Source: Brevundimonas sp. G8 (GTDB lineage: Bacteria > Pseudomonadota > Alphaproteobacteria > Caulobacterales > Caulobacteraceae). From it: a stretch of DNA of 64,000 nucleotides. The stretch covers positions 1,414,106 through 1,478,105 of the forward strand of contig NZ_LR732816.1 in the NCBI RefSeq assembly GCF_902506205.1. Direction: 5' to 3'. A program made the position numbers and the translations under genes. This document shows, piece after piece, positions 42,580 through 51,553 of the stretch (the stretch's first letter is position 1; each line of letters opens with the position of its first letter). A model generated the notes under the pieces. It searched no databases and had not been told where the DNA came from. It saw only the letters and a program-made list of their open reading frames with translations.

Positions 42580-43077
42580 ATGCGCCGCCTCGCCCTCGCC
42601 GCCGCCCTTGCTTTGAGTTTGTCGCCACTGACGGCGGGGGCGGCCTCGGCCCAGACGGCGCGGGCGACGGCCAGTCGCGGGCTGACGCCGGCCGAGGTCG
42701 GGACGTGGATCACCGGTCTGGGCGGTCGCGTTGGGCCGGTGCAGACCGAGAACGGCCTGACCTTCTTCACCGTGACCAATGCGGGCCTGACCTGGGCGGT
42801 CTTCTTCTACGGCTGCGAGGCGGGCGTCTGCGGCGAGGTGCAGTTCAGCGCCGTGGTGCCGGGCGCCGGCGCGACGCTGGACAAGGTCAACGCCTGGAAC
42901 CGCGACAACCGCTATCTGAAGGCCTTCCACACGGCCGCGGAGACCCCGACGGCGACGGTGCAGTACGATGTCGTCGTGCTGTCAGGCGAAGGCGTGGCGC
43001 AACTGGCGGACCCGCTGGCGGTCTGGCTGCAACTGCTGCCCAAGTTCGCGGGCGAGATGGGATATGTGGCGCCGTAG
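42580..43077 (+). CDS. YbjN domain-containing secreted protein
   Basis: This 165-residue protein has a signal peptide (cleaved near GAASA|QTA) and a YbjN domain. The domain reads LTPAEVGTWITGLGG, TFFTVTNAGLTWAVFFYGC and DKVNAWNRDNRYLKAF, with the last a typical YbjN signature. The function of secreted YbjN proteins is not known. I chose ATG 42580, nine bases after GGAG; a GTG at 42571 is possible but lies on the ribosome site. Confidence 0.85.
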   Translation: MRRLALAAALALSLSPLTAGAASAQTARATASRGLTPAEVGTWITGLGGRVGPVQTENGLTFFTVTNAGLTWAVFFYGCEAGVCGEVQFSAVVPGAGATLDKVNAWNRDNRYLKAFHTAAETPTATVQYDVVVLSGEGVAQLADPLAVWLQLLPKFAGEMGYVAP

Positions 43078-43080
43078 AAC

Positions 43081-43230
43081 TTCCCTCTCCCATTGGGAGA
43101 GGGCTTGAGCGTCCGAGAGCGAAGCGATCGGTCTGCGCGAAAGGGTGAGGGGTTACGCTGTGCGACACGGCCCGCACCGTAACCCCTCATCCGGCCCTTC
43201 GGGCCACCTTCTCCCCCAGGGAGAAGGGAA
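43081..43230. repeat. Intergenic palindromic repeat, family C
   Basis: A composite of nested hairpins is present: CCCTCTCCCATTGGGAGAGG, GAGGGGTTACG pairing with CGTAACCCCTC, CCGGCCCTTCGGGCC, and CCTTCTCCCCCAGGGAGAAGG-like arms at the right end. This type of element is common between genes in proteobacterial genomes. No other copy is in this window. Confidence 0.75.
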
Positions 43231-43244
43231 GAGTAACGGGAAAA

Positions 43245-43280
43245 GAAAAAAGGGCCGCAGATTGCTCCACGGCCCTTCGT
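43245..43280 (-). terminator. Terminator of mdh
   Basis: On the minus strand AAGGGCCG and CGGCCCTT flank a 12-base loop and run into TTTTCTTTTC. It lies about 20 bases after the mdh stop. Confidence 0.8.
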
Positions 43281-43299
43281 CATTCGATTGACGCGTGGC

Positions 43300-44274
<975 letters not shown>

Positions 44275-44401
44275 TTATTGCGTGTGCGAAATGGGGATTA
44301 ATCGTGCGGGCGGTCTAGACCCCTCAAGCGGCTGTCGCAAGAACCTCGCTTTACGGCCTTGGTCGGGGCTGCGAAGGTCCGGCCCTAACCGGAGGATTTC
44401 G

Positions 44402-45307
44402 ATGCGCCCTTCTCTCGCTCTCGCCCTGCTGCTGGGCGCCGCGCCTGTCGTCGCTTCTGCGCCTGTCATGGCCCAGACCCCGCCCGCCACCATCGGTGAC
44501 CGCTATATTCCCGCCCCCTGGTGGATGCGTGATCCGGTGATCGCCTCGGTCGGCCAGGTGCGTGTCGAGATCCAGGCCAACCGCGCCTTCGTCTCCGCCA
44601 GTTTCCAGTCGGTGGACCGCAGCGTAACGGAGGCCTCGCGCGCCGCCGCCGACCAGGTGCGGGCGTTGAGCCAGTCCCTGTCGGCTTACGGTGCGGACAA
44701 GGTGAGGGTCGAGACCAGCGTCACGACCCGGCCGCTTTACGACCAGTATCGCGACGAGAACGGGGTGATGCGCGACAACACCCGCGCCGACCGCGTGGCG
44801 CGCTATCAGGCCGACGCCTCCGTCAGCGTGACGGTGCGCGACGTGCGCCTGATCGAGCGGGTCTATGCGACGATCGTGGCCTCGCGCCCGACGTCGATCG
44901 GCCAGGTGAACTTCAACCTGGAGCCGGAGAACAGCTGGAAGGCCAATCTGCAGGCGGAGGCGATGAAGGATGCGCGCCGCCGGGCCGAGGCGGCGGCGAC
45001 CAATGCGGGCGCGACCCTGGGCCGAGTCAAGATCATCGATCCGTCGGGGCGGGTCTGCCAGACGGATGTGCTGGCGGGCTGGCCCTCCTATGCCGCCGGA
45101 GGCCAGGCGACGACGGTGGACGACATCGTGGTGACAGGCTCGCGGGTGAGCGCCGAGGCGGCCTTTGCACCGCCCCCGCCGCCGCCCGCACCGATATCTG
45201 GCGGCGGCGGACCCAGCGAGGCGGACATAGAGGCGGCACGGCTGGCGTTGCAACCGCCGTTGCAGACCCTGACCGACAGCGCCTGCGTCATCTACGGGCT
45301 GAACTGA
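44402..45307 (+). CDS. SIMPL domain-containing (DUF541) periplasmic protein
   Basis: This 301-residue protein has a signal peptide (cleaved near PVMAQ) and a SIMPL/DUF541 domain from about residue 45. The N-terminal part includes GQVRVEIQANRAFVSASFQS and the helix AADQVRALSQSLSAYGADKVR. A proline/glycine linker follows (APPPPPPAPISGG). Family members such as YggE are linked to oxidative stress and trimeric or ring assemblies, but the role is uncertain. I chose ATG 44402; the upstream frame overlaps mdh. Its TGA overlaps the next gene's ATG. Confidence 0.87.
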   Translation: MRPSLALALLLGAAPVVASAPVMAQTPPATIGDRYIPAPWWMRDPVIASVGQVRVEIQANRAFVSASFQSVDRSVTEASRAAADQVRALSQSLSAYGADKVRVETSVTTRPLYDQYRDENGVMRDNTRADRVARYQADASVSVTVRDVRLIERVYATIVASRPTSIGQVNFNLEPENSWKANLQAEAMKDARRRAEAAATNAGATLGRVKIIDPSGRVCQTDVLAGWPSYAAGGQATTVDDIVVTGSRVSAEAAFAPPPPPPAPISGGGGPSEADIEAARLALQPPLQTLTDSACVIYGLN

Positions 45308-45708
45308 TGGGGTTTGAGGCAGCGCCGGCCTTCGAGGCCGGTTCGGCCGCCGCCGCCGAATGGCCCCTGTGCCATGTGCGGCTGCAGGACGATGCGCGGT
45401 TTCCCTGGCTGATCCTGATCCCGCGCGTCGAGGGGGCGGTGGAGCTGGAGGACCTGAGCGTCGAGCAGCGGGCGATGCTGATGGAGGAGACGGTGCGGGC
45501 AGGGTCGCTGGTTCGGCGGCTGGGCGGGGTCGAGAAGCTGAACGTCGGGGCCATCGGCAATGTGACGGCGCAGTTGCATGTTCATGTGGTGGGGCGGAGG
45601 CGCGACGACGGCCTGTGGCCCGATCCGGTGTGGGGGCGAGGGCCGGTTGTTCCGTATGCGGACGATGAGCGGGCGCGGCTGCTGTCCCTCATCGGGTCGT
45701 CATCCTAG
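45307..45708 (+). CDS. HIT domain-containing protein
   Basis: This 133-residue nucleotide hydrolase-like protein has the histidine triad region QLHVHVVGRR (His91, His93). The third His of the canonical HxHxH pattern is Val95, as in a common bacterial HIT subgroup. FPWLILIPRV and KLNVGAIGNV are typical strands. It starts within the stop of the SIMPL gene (TGATG), so it is coupled. Its last residues (IGSSS) are encoded at the edge of a palindromic repeat, so the C-terminus may be secondarily altered. Confidence 0.88.
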   Translation: MGFEAAPAFEAGSAAAAEWPLCHVRLQDDARFPWLILIPRVEGAVELEDLSVEQRAMLMEETVRAGSLVRRLGGVEKLNVGAIGNVTAQLHVHVVGRRRDDGLWPDPVWGRGPVVPYADDERARLLSLIGSSS

Positions 45709-45814
45709 GCCTTGTGCCTAGGATCCAGACTCTCGGTTTCGACGACGGCGCACTCTGCGGACCCACCGGGAGTCTGGATCCTCGCCACGAGGGCGAGGAT
45801 GACGGGGTCTAGAA
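45698..45814. repeat. Intergenic palindromic repeat, family D
   Basis: The outer arms are CGTCATCCT (45698-45706) and AGGATGACG (45806-45814). The inner perfect arms are GGATCCAGACTC (45721-45732) and GAGTCTGGATCC (45770-45781). Smaller hairpins (CCTAGGCCTTGTGCCTAGG and CCTCGCCACGAGGGCGAGG) sit near each end. It overlaps the last codons of the HIT gene. Confidence 0.8.
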
Positions 45815-45834
45815 GGCGAACCGCGTCATGACCC

Positions 45835-46671
45835 TCAGATAATATCCAGCGGCACCGCATGGTTCGGCGCGCGGAAGGCCTCGTCCAACCGTTCCAGATC
45901 TTCCAGATCAAACTGGATTTCCAAGGCGTCGGCATTGGCCTCGACGTGTTCGACGGAGCTGGCCTTGGGGATGGCGATGACGCCGTCGTGGCGCAGGACG
46001 GCGGCGAGGGCCACCTGAGCGGGGCTAACCGAATGGCGGTTGGCGATGTCGCGGATCAGGGGCTGTTCCAGCAGTTCGCCGCGTCCCAGGGGCGAATAGG
46101 CCATCATCGGCATGTCGCGCGCCTGCATCCACGGCAGGAGGTCGAACTCCACCCCGCGCGAGGCCAGATTGTAGAGCAGCTGGTTGGCGGCGCAGTCCTC
46201 GCCCCCCTCGATCTCCATCAGTTGTTCCATGGCCCGCAGGTCCAGGTTGGATACGCCCCAGCGGGCGATCATTCCCTCGTCGACCAGGTCGCGGAAGGCC
46301 TCGACGGTCTCTTCCAGCGGGACGTTGCCTTCCCAGTGCAGCAGGTAGAGATCCAGCCGTTCGACGCCCAGCCGTTCCAGCGACTTCTCGCAGGCCAGCA
46401 TCATCTTCATCTCCGAGGCGTTCTCGGGCCGGACCTTGGAGACCAGGAAGACCTCGTCGCGGCGGTCGGCGATGACCTCGCCCACTAGTCGCTCGGAACG
46501 GCCGTCGCCATACAGTTCGGCCGTGTCGATCAGGGTCATGCCCAGGTCGATGCCGCGGGCGAGAGCCTGCTGTTCCTCGTCGCGCCAGGCCGGGTCGTCG
46601 CCCAGCTCCCAGGTGCCTTGGCCGAGGGCGGGAACGGTCGTACCGTCTGCGAATGTGACGAGGCGGGTCAT
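45835..46671 (-). CDS. Aldo/keto reductase
   Basis: This 278-residue NADPH-dependent TIM-barrel reductase has the catalytic residues in order: Asp and Tyr in GMTLIDTAELYGDG, Lys in EVFLVSKVRPEN, and His in LYLLHWEG. The C-terminal cofactor motif AIPKASSVEHVEANADAL is present. The substrate is unknown. I chose ATG 46671 after AGGACGGAC. The gene is divergent from an epoxide hydrolase-like gene, starts 48 bases apart. Confidence 0.92.
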   Translation of the reverse strand: MTRLVTFADGTTVPALGQGTWELGDDPAWRDEEQQALARGIDLGMTLIDTAELYGDGRSERLVGEVIADRRDEVFLVSKVRPENASEMKMMLACEKSLERLGVERLDLYLLHWEGNVPLEETVEAFRDLVDEGMIARWGVSNLDLRAMEQLMEIEGGEDCAANQLLYNLASRGVEFDLLPWMQARDMPMMAYSPLGRGELLEQPLIRDIANRHSVSPAQVALAAVLRHDGVIAIPKASSVEHVEANADALEIQFDLEDLERLDEAFRAPNHAVPLDII

Positions 46672-46719
46672 GTCCGTCCTGACGAAGAATAAGCGGCGAA
46701 GACCGCGAAGGAGGGTGGA

Positions 46720-47691
46720 ATGCGAACGCGGCTTATCAAGACCGACGGCCTGGTCCAACAGGTTCTGGACGCCGGGTTCGAAGACCCCAACGCGCCGCTG
46801 GTCCTGCTGATCCACGGCTTTCCCGAACTGGGGGTCAGCTGGCGGGCCCAGGTCGAGGCCTTGTCCCGGGCAGGTTACCACGTCGTCGCCCCCGACATGA
46901 GGGGTTATGGCGGGACCGAGAAGCCGGCGGGGGTGGACGCCTATTCCATCCTGCATCTGGTCGGGGACATGGTCGATCTGGTGCACGCACTGGGCAAGGC
47001 GTCCTGCGTCGTGGTCGGTCACGACTGGGGCGCGCCGGTGGCCTGGCATTGCGCCCTGTTGAGGCCCGATGTTTTCACCGCAGTGGCGGGCCTGTCGGTG
47101 CCGTTCCAGCCGCGCCGGCCCAAGGGACCGCCCACCGCCGCCATGGCCGCGATCTCAAAACGGGTGGGGCTGGGCGACCTCTATATCAGCCGATTCCAGG
47201 CGCCGGACGCCCATCGGGCGCTGGACGACGATCCGGCGACGGCGTTGAGAAAGTTGTTCTACGCCTATGACGGGGCGACCCCGGCGGAGCGGAGATCCAC
47301 CGGCTTCATGCCCGAGGGCGTGGCGCTGCTGGACACCATCGCCGACGCCGCGACCCTGCCGCCGTGGATGAGCGCGGATCATTTCGACGAATATGTGCAG
47401 GCCTTCTCGGCTGGCGGGTTCGACGCGCCGCTGAACTGGTACCGCGCGATGGACCTGAACTGGTCGCTGACAGCCTTCGTGCAGGACCAGAAGATCACAC
47501 CTCCAGCCCTGTTCGTCGTCGGCGAGGACGATCCGGTGCGCCACTATGCCGGTGGGCATGAGGCGGGGCTGAAGGACTGGGCGCCGGGGCTGACCCGGTC
47601 GGTGGTCGTGCCGGGGGCGGGGCACTGGATCCAGCAGGAGCGGTCCGCAGAGGTGAACGCGCTGCTGCTGGAGTTTCTGGCCGGGCTTTAG
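46720..47691 (+). CDS. Alpha/beta hydrolase, epoxide hydrolase-like
   Basis: This 323-residue soluble hydrolase has the oxyanion motif [10 protein letters not shown], nucleophile Asp102 in [10 protein letters not shown], and the catalytic His in [10 protein letters not shown]. An aspartate nucleophile and the cap-domain Tyr of [11 protein letters not shown] indicate epoxide hydrolase rather than esterase. The ribosome site GAAGGAGGGTGGA is very strong. The stop overlaps the convergent LLM gene by 4 bases. Confidence 0.9.
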   Translation: MRTRLIKTDGLVQQVLDAGFEDPNAPLVLLIHGFPELGVSWRAQVEALSRAGYHVVAPDMRGYGGTEKPAGVDAYSILHLVGDMVDLVHALGKASCVVVGHDWGAPVAWHCALLRPDVFTAVAGLSVPFQPRRPKGPPTAAMAAISKRVGLGDLYISRFQAPDAHRALDDDPATALRKLFYAYDGATPAERRSTGFMPEGVALLDTIADAATLPPWMSADHFDEYVQAFSAGGFDAPLNWYRAMDLNWSLTAFVQDQKITPPALFVVGEDDPVRHYAGGHEAGLKDWAPGLTRSVVVPGAGHWIQQERSAEVNALLLEFLAGL

Positions 47692-48692
47692 GCCGCGTCG
47701 GCCATCGCCATCCGATCGCGCGCCTCGGCGACGATTTCCAGGCTGTGGATGCGGGCGGCGTTGTCGAACATCATGCCGGTGACCATCAGCTCGTCCACGC
47801 CAGTCAGGGCGATGAAGTCGGAGAGCTGGCGCTTGACCGTCTCGGGCCCGCCGACGGCGGAATAGATCAGCCGCCCCTTTGCGCCCTCGATCTGTTGCGA
47901 CGTCAGGACCGTGGTGATGTCGTCGACGGGCGGGGGCAGTTTGCCGGGCTTGCCGGTCGAGAGGCGGGCGAAGCTCTGCTGCATCGAGGTGGACAGGCGC
48001 ACGCCTTCCGCGTCGGTGTCGGCGGCGAAGACGTTGATTGCGGCCATGGCGTGGGGCTTGGCCAGGCGATCCGAAGGCGTGAAGCTGCGGCGATAAAGCG
48101 ACAGGGCCTCAAGCAGCAGTTCGGGGGCGAAATGGCTGGCGAAGGCGTAGGGGAGGCCCAGCTGACCGGCCAGCTGCGCGCTGAACAGGCTGGAGCCTAG
48201 CAGCCAGACCGGTACGCGCAGCCCGGCGCCGGGCACGGCGCGGACGGGCTGGTTGTCGGACGCCGGTTCGAACCACTGGATCAGCTCGACCACGTCGCGC
48301 GGGAACTGGTCGGCGCCTTCGAAATAGCGACGCAGGGCGCGGGCAGTGGCGCCGTCCGTGCCGGGCGCGCGGCCCAGGCCAACGTCGATGCGGCCGGGGA
48401 ACAGCGTCTCCAGCGTGCCGAACTGTTCGGCGACCACCAGGGGCGCGTGGTTGGGCAGCATGACGCCGCCCGAGCCGACACGGATACGCTGCGTCCCCGC
48501 CGCCACATGGCCGATGACGATCGAGGTGGCGGCGCTGGCGATGCCGGGCATGTTGTGGTGTTCGGCCAGCCAGAACCGCTCATAGCCGAGGCGGTCGGCG
48601 GCCTGGGCCAGGGCCAGGGTTTCGTCCAGGCCGCGGCGGGCGTCGCCGCCTTCGACGATGGGGGAGAGGTCAAGAACTGAGAACGGGGTCAT
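47688..48692 (-). CDS. LLM class flavin-dependent oxidoreductase
   Basis: This 334-residue luciferase-like monooxygenase uses FMNH2 or F420-type reduced flavin. Family features are the N-terminal [50 protein letters not shown], and [15 protein letters not shown]. It is a member of the group often annotated as alkane or MsnO8-like monooxygenases. The substrate is unknown. The ribosome site upstream of ATG 48692 is weak. Confidence 0.92.
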   Translation of the reverse strand: MTPFSVLDLSPIVEGGDARRGLDETLALAQAADRLGYERFWLAEHHNMPGIASAATSIVIGHVAAGTQRIRVGSGGVMLPNHAPLVVAEQFGTLETLFPGRIDVGLGRAPGTDGATARALRRYFEGADQFPRDVVELIQWFEPASDNQPVRAVPGAGLRVPVWLLGSSLFSAQLAGQLGLPYAFASHFAPELLLEALSLYRRSFTPSDRLAKPHAMAAINVFAADTDAEGVRLSTSMQQSFARLSTGKPGKLPPPVDDITTVLTSQQIEGAKGRLIYSAVGGPETVKRQLSDFIALTGVDELMVTGMMFDNAARIHSLEIVAEARDRMAMADAA

Positions 48693-48798
48693 GACGCCTA
48701 GATCGGGGCTGTGCGTCGCGGTTCAAGGGCGCGGGGTGCGGAACCGCAACCGGGTCGGGCGCTTTAAGACTCGAATCCTCATTACGGAGACCTTCGCC

Positions 48799-49149
48799 AT
48801 GACGGACATCGATCCCAACAAGCCTGACGTGGATTGCGACGACGCAAGAGAGGCCGCCGACATGGGCGAAAAGCCGGATCTGGGGCACAAGGCGGACACG
48901 CTGATCGACGCCTTGGACGGGAGCGATTCGGGATCGGACACGCGGGCAGGATCGCTGCGGGGCGGATCCGCCTCGGGATCCGACGACGATCCCGATTCGC
49001 GTGAGATCAACGCGACCTTGGCGCAAGAGGGACGCGAGTCGGCCGACCCGGACTCACCGTCGGACGCAGACCCAGACGCCGTCGAGGGATCGGGCCGTCG
49101 TTTCGACGGTTCCGGCGGTGATCCGGCGGAAGGCGCGCGCGGCGACTGA
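48799..49149 (+). CDS. Small acidic low-complexity protein
   Basis: I do not recognise this 116-residue protein. It is very rich in Asp, Gly and Ser (DALDGSDSGSDTRAGS, SGSDDDPDSREI, DPDSPSDADPDAVEG) and lacks hydrophobic segments, so it is probably disordered and soluble. I chose ATG 48799, preceded by ACGGAGACC; an upstream extension starts inside the opposite-strand gene. It is transcribed away from the LLM gene and followed by the lipoprotein of the envelope cassette after 76 bases. Confidence 0.65.
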   Translation: MTDIDPNKPDVDCDDAREAADMGEKPDLGHKADTLIDALDGSDSGSDTRAGSLRGGSASGSDDDPDSREINATLAQEGRESADPDSPSDADPDAVEGSGRRFDGSGGDPAEGARGD

Positions 49150-49225
49150 CGACGGCGCCTTGCTGACGCCGCACGCATGCGCCACGGTGGCGCTTCGACC
49201 AAATAGGTCTAGGGACGATCTCTCG

Positions 49226-49729
49226 ATGACGCTTCGTTGGGCGGCAGCTGCCGCCGTGGTTCTTTTCTGTATCGCCGGATGCGACCGCACGGCCGAGCCG
49301 GCCGACGCGAAGCAGGCGCCCGATGCGGGCGCGCCTGTGGCGGTCGAGGAGACGCCGACGCCGGATCGTGTCGCGCCGTCAGACGACGCGTCTGTTGCGG
49401 CCGCACCTGCGATCGACGGCGCGCCGGCTTTCGCTGCGATTTATCCAGGCGCACAGGTCGATGGACAGCCGCTGCTGGCGGGCGGCGAAGCGGGCGCAGG
49501 CGGTCTGGTGACCTTCACCACCGACGCCTCGCCGGATCAGATCGTGGCCTTCTATCGCGAGCGGGCGGAGGCGGCTGGGCTGCGATCCGTCACCGGCATG
49601 AACCAGGGTGAGGCGCGGGCCTATGGCGCGGCGGGCGACCAGGCCAATGGGCCGTCGCTGCAGGTCGTGGCGGCGCCGACGGATGCGGGCGCGACCTCGG
49701 TCCAGCTGGGCTGGAGCGCAGGTCAGTGA
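49226..49729 (+). CDS. Hypothetical lipoprotein, first gene of an envelope cassette
   Basis: This 167-residue protein has a signal peptide ending in the lipobox CIAGC (Cys19), an Ala/Pro/Asp-rich linker, and a folded C-terminal domain from about residue 68 (FAAIYPGAQVDGQPL, VTFTTDASPDQIVAFYRER). That pattern resembles small domains in other alphaproteobacterial lipoproteins, but I cannot name the family. Its stop overlaps the next gene's start in GTGA, so translation is coupled to the PAP2-like phosphatase. Confidence 0.75.
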   Translation: MTLRWAAAAAVVLFCIAGCDRTAEPADAKQAPDAGAPVAVEETPTPDRVAPSDDASVAAAPAIDGAPAFAAIYPGAQVDGQPLLAGGEAGAGGLVTFTTDASPDQIVAFYRERAEAAGLRSVTGMNQGEARAYGAAGDQANGPSLQVVAAPTDAGATSVQLGWSAGQ

Positions 49730-50523
49730 GGCCGGTCGCCGCCCTGGGCGCGGCGACGGCGATCCTGCTGGTCGTCGGTTGCGCCGGCGCCTCGAAACCG
49801 GTCGTGACGATGCCGACTGAGGGATTTCTGGCCGAGGGGGCGATCGCGCGGCTGGCCGAGGCGGTCCCGCCGCCGCCTGCGGTCGGGTCGACCCAGGACC
49901 TGGCGGACAAGGCTGCCTCCGCGCGCTATGTCGCCCTGGAAGACAGTGATCGCTGGCTGCTGGCGACCTCCCATGCGGAACTGCGTCCGCCCCTGGCCCT
50001 GCAGCATTTCGACTGCGCTTTGGGCGTGCGACTGGGGTCGGCCGAGACGCCGGCGCTGGATCGGCTGATGGCGCGCGTGTTTCATGACGCGAACAGCGTG
50101 GCGGAACGGGTGAAGGCGCGAGCGGCGCGGCCTCGGCCCATCGGCGACGATCCCAACCGGCGCGCCTGTCAGGTCGTGAACGCGGCCGCGCGAAAAAGCG
50201 CCTCCTATCCCTCCGGCAGCGCCACCGTGGGCGCGGCCTATGGAGAGGCCTTCGCCGCGCTGGAGCCGGATCGGGCCGAGGCCGTGCGACGGATCGGCCA
50301 TCAGATCGGCGTCAGCCGCCTGATCTGCGCCATGCATTATCCGACCGACGTGGCTGTGGGCGAAGAGATCGGCCGGGCCGTCGTCGTCGAGGTCGTGCAG
50401 ACACCCGCCTTCCAGGCGGACGTCGCTGCAGCGCGAGCGGAACTGGAGGCCGCCCGTCGCAGCGGCCTGACCAACCCCGGCTGCGCGGCCGAACGCGCGG
50501 CCCTGGCGACCGTCCTGCCCTGA
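49726..50523 (+). CDS. PAP2 / class A acid phosphatase-like lipoprotein with altered motif 2
   Basis: This 265-residue envelope protein starts with GTG 49726 and has lipobox VVGC (Cys19). The phosphatase motifs are KX6RP (Lys130, Arg137, Pro138) and SRX5HX3D (Ser197, Arg198, His204, Asp208). Motif 2, usually PSGH, reads PSGS (Ser165), losing the histidine thought to act as general acid. Activity may be reduced or changed. Overlap with the preceding lipoprotein and a 1-base gap to the beta-helix gene suggest an operon. Confidence 0.85.
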   Translation: MRPVAALGAATAILLVVGCAGASKPVVTMPTEGFLAEGAIARLAEAVPPPPAVGSTQDLADKAASARYVALEDSDRWLLATSHAELRPPLALQHFDCALGVRLGSAETPALDRLMARVFHDANSVAERVKARAARPRPIGDDPNRRACQVVNAAARKSASYPSGSATVGAAYGEAFAALEPDRAEAVRRIGHQIGVSRLICAMHYPTDVAVGEEIGRAVVVEVVQTPAFQADVAAARAELEAARRSGLTNPGCAAERAALATVLP

Positions 50524-50524
50524 C

Positions 50525-51478
50525 ATGGCGCTGTGGCTCGCCCTGTCAGCCCTGGCGTTTCAGGCGTCGCCCGCCGACCGGCCCTGCACCGCGCAGGAAA
50601 TCCGCGACCTGACCACGCCGTCGGACCGACCCTATCGCCTCAGGTGCCGCGCCGAACTGTCGGGCGTGGATATTCGTCGACGTGTCCTGATTGAGGGGGC
50701 GGAGGCGTCGGGTGCGTCGCTGGACTGCGGCGGGGGCGCCGTGCGGGCGCCCGGCCCGGCGACGACCGCTGCGCCGACCGTCGCCGTCTGGTCGCGGCAG
50801 GAGGGAGACCAGTGGTCGCGGCCGATCGATGTCGCGGTGCGCAACTGCACCGTCGTGGGCAATGTGCGCATCTGGGGCATGGGCGCCGGCGGGTCGATGC
50901 GCGACCTGCTGGCCTCGTCGCGCACCGCGAGCCATACGAAGGCTGCCCAGTCCGCGGCGCCGATCCGGGTCACCCTGGACCGGGTGCGGTTCGAGGGCGT
51001 GGGGACCATACCCCTCTATGTCGGGCCGGGGGTGACGCGCACGACGGTGACGCGGTCGACCTTTTCCGGCCGTTCGACGTCCACCGCCGTCTATCTGGAC
51101 GCCGAAAGCGCGGGCGCGCTGATTCAGGACAATGATTTCGACATCCGCACCGGGCGCGAGCAGATCGCCGTGGACGGCTCGGGCGCCAATCGAATCGTCG
51201 GCAACCGGCTGGCCCTGGGCGGCAGGGGCGGGGTCTTCCTGTATCGCAACTGCGGCGAGGACGGGGTGATCCGGCACCAGACGCCGTCATATAATCAGAT
51301 CACGGACAATGTCTTCACTGGGGCCGGCTGGCTGCGTCCGCGCGCGGTGGTGATCGGCTCACGCGAGGGCGGACGGCCCTATTGCGGCGACGACCGGGGC
51401 TGGCCGTTCGGCTCCAGCGTAGACAACGGCGACGGGGCGACGGGCAATGTGACGGCGCGCAACATCGTCCAACGGTGA
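50525..51478 (+). CDS. Right-handed parallel beta-helix repeat protein
   Basis: This 317-residue protein has a short hydrophobic N-terminus (LWLALSALAFQASPA) that may act as a signal. A run of short beta-strand coils follows: VAVRNCTVVGNVRIWG, VTRSTFSGRSTSTAVYLD, ALIQDNDFDI, NRIVGNRLALGG, YNQITDNVF and NVTARNIV. The pattern matches pectate-lyase-like beta-helices, which often bind or cleave polysaccharides. Catalytic residues are not identifiable. It is third in the cassette. Confidence 0.75.
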   Translation: MALWLALSALAFQASPADRPCTAQEIRDLTTPSDRPYRLRCRAELSGVDIRRRVLIEGAEASGASLDCGGGAVRAPGPATTAAPTVAVWSRQEGDQWSRPIDVAVRNCTVVGNVRIWGMGAGGSMRDLLASSRTASHTKAAQSAAPIRVTLDRVRFEGVGTIPLYVGPGVTRTTVTRSTFSGRSTSTAVYLDAESAGALIQDNDFDIRTGREQIAVDGSGANRIVGNRLALGGRGGVFLYRNCGEDGVIRHQTPSYNQITDNVFTGAGWLRPRAVVIGSREGGRPYCGDDRGWPFGSSVDNGDGATGNVTARNIVQR

Positions 51479-51553
51479 GGCCTTTGGGCCGCACTTGCGC
51501 AAGCTCGCGGTTCGAGGCTGACTGAGCGCCTGATCGATCGGGGGATTTTGAGT

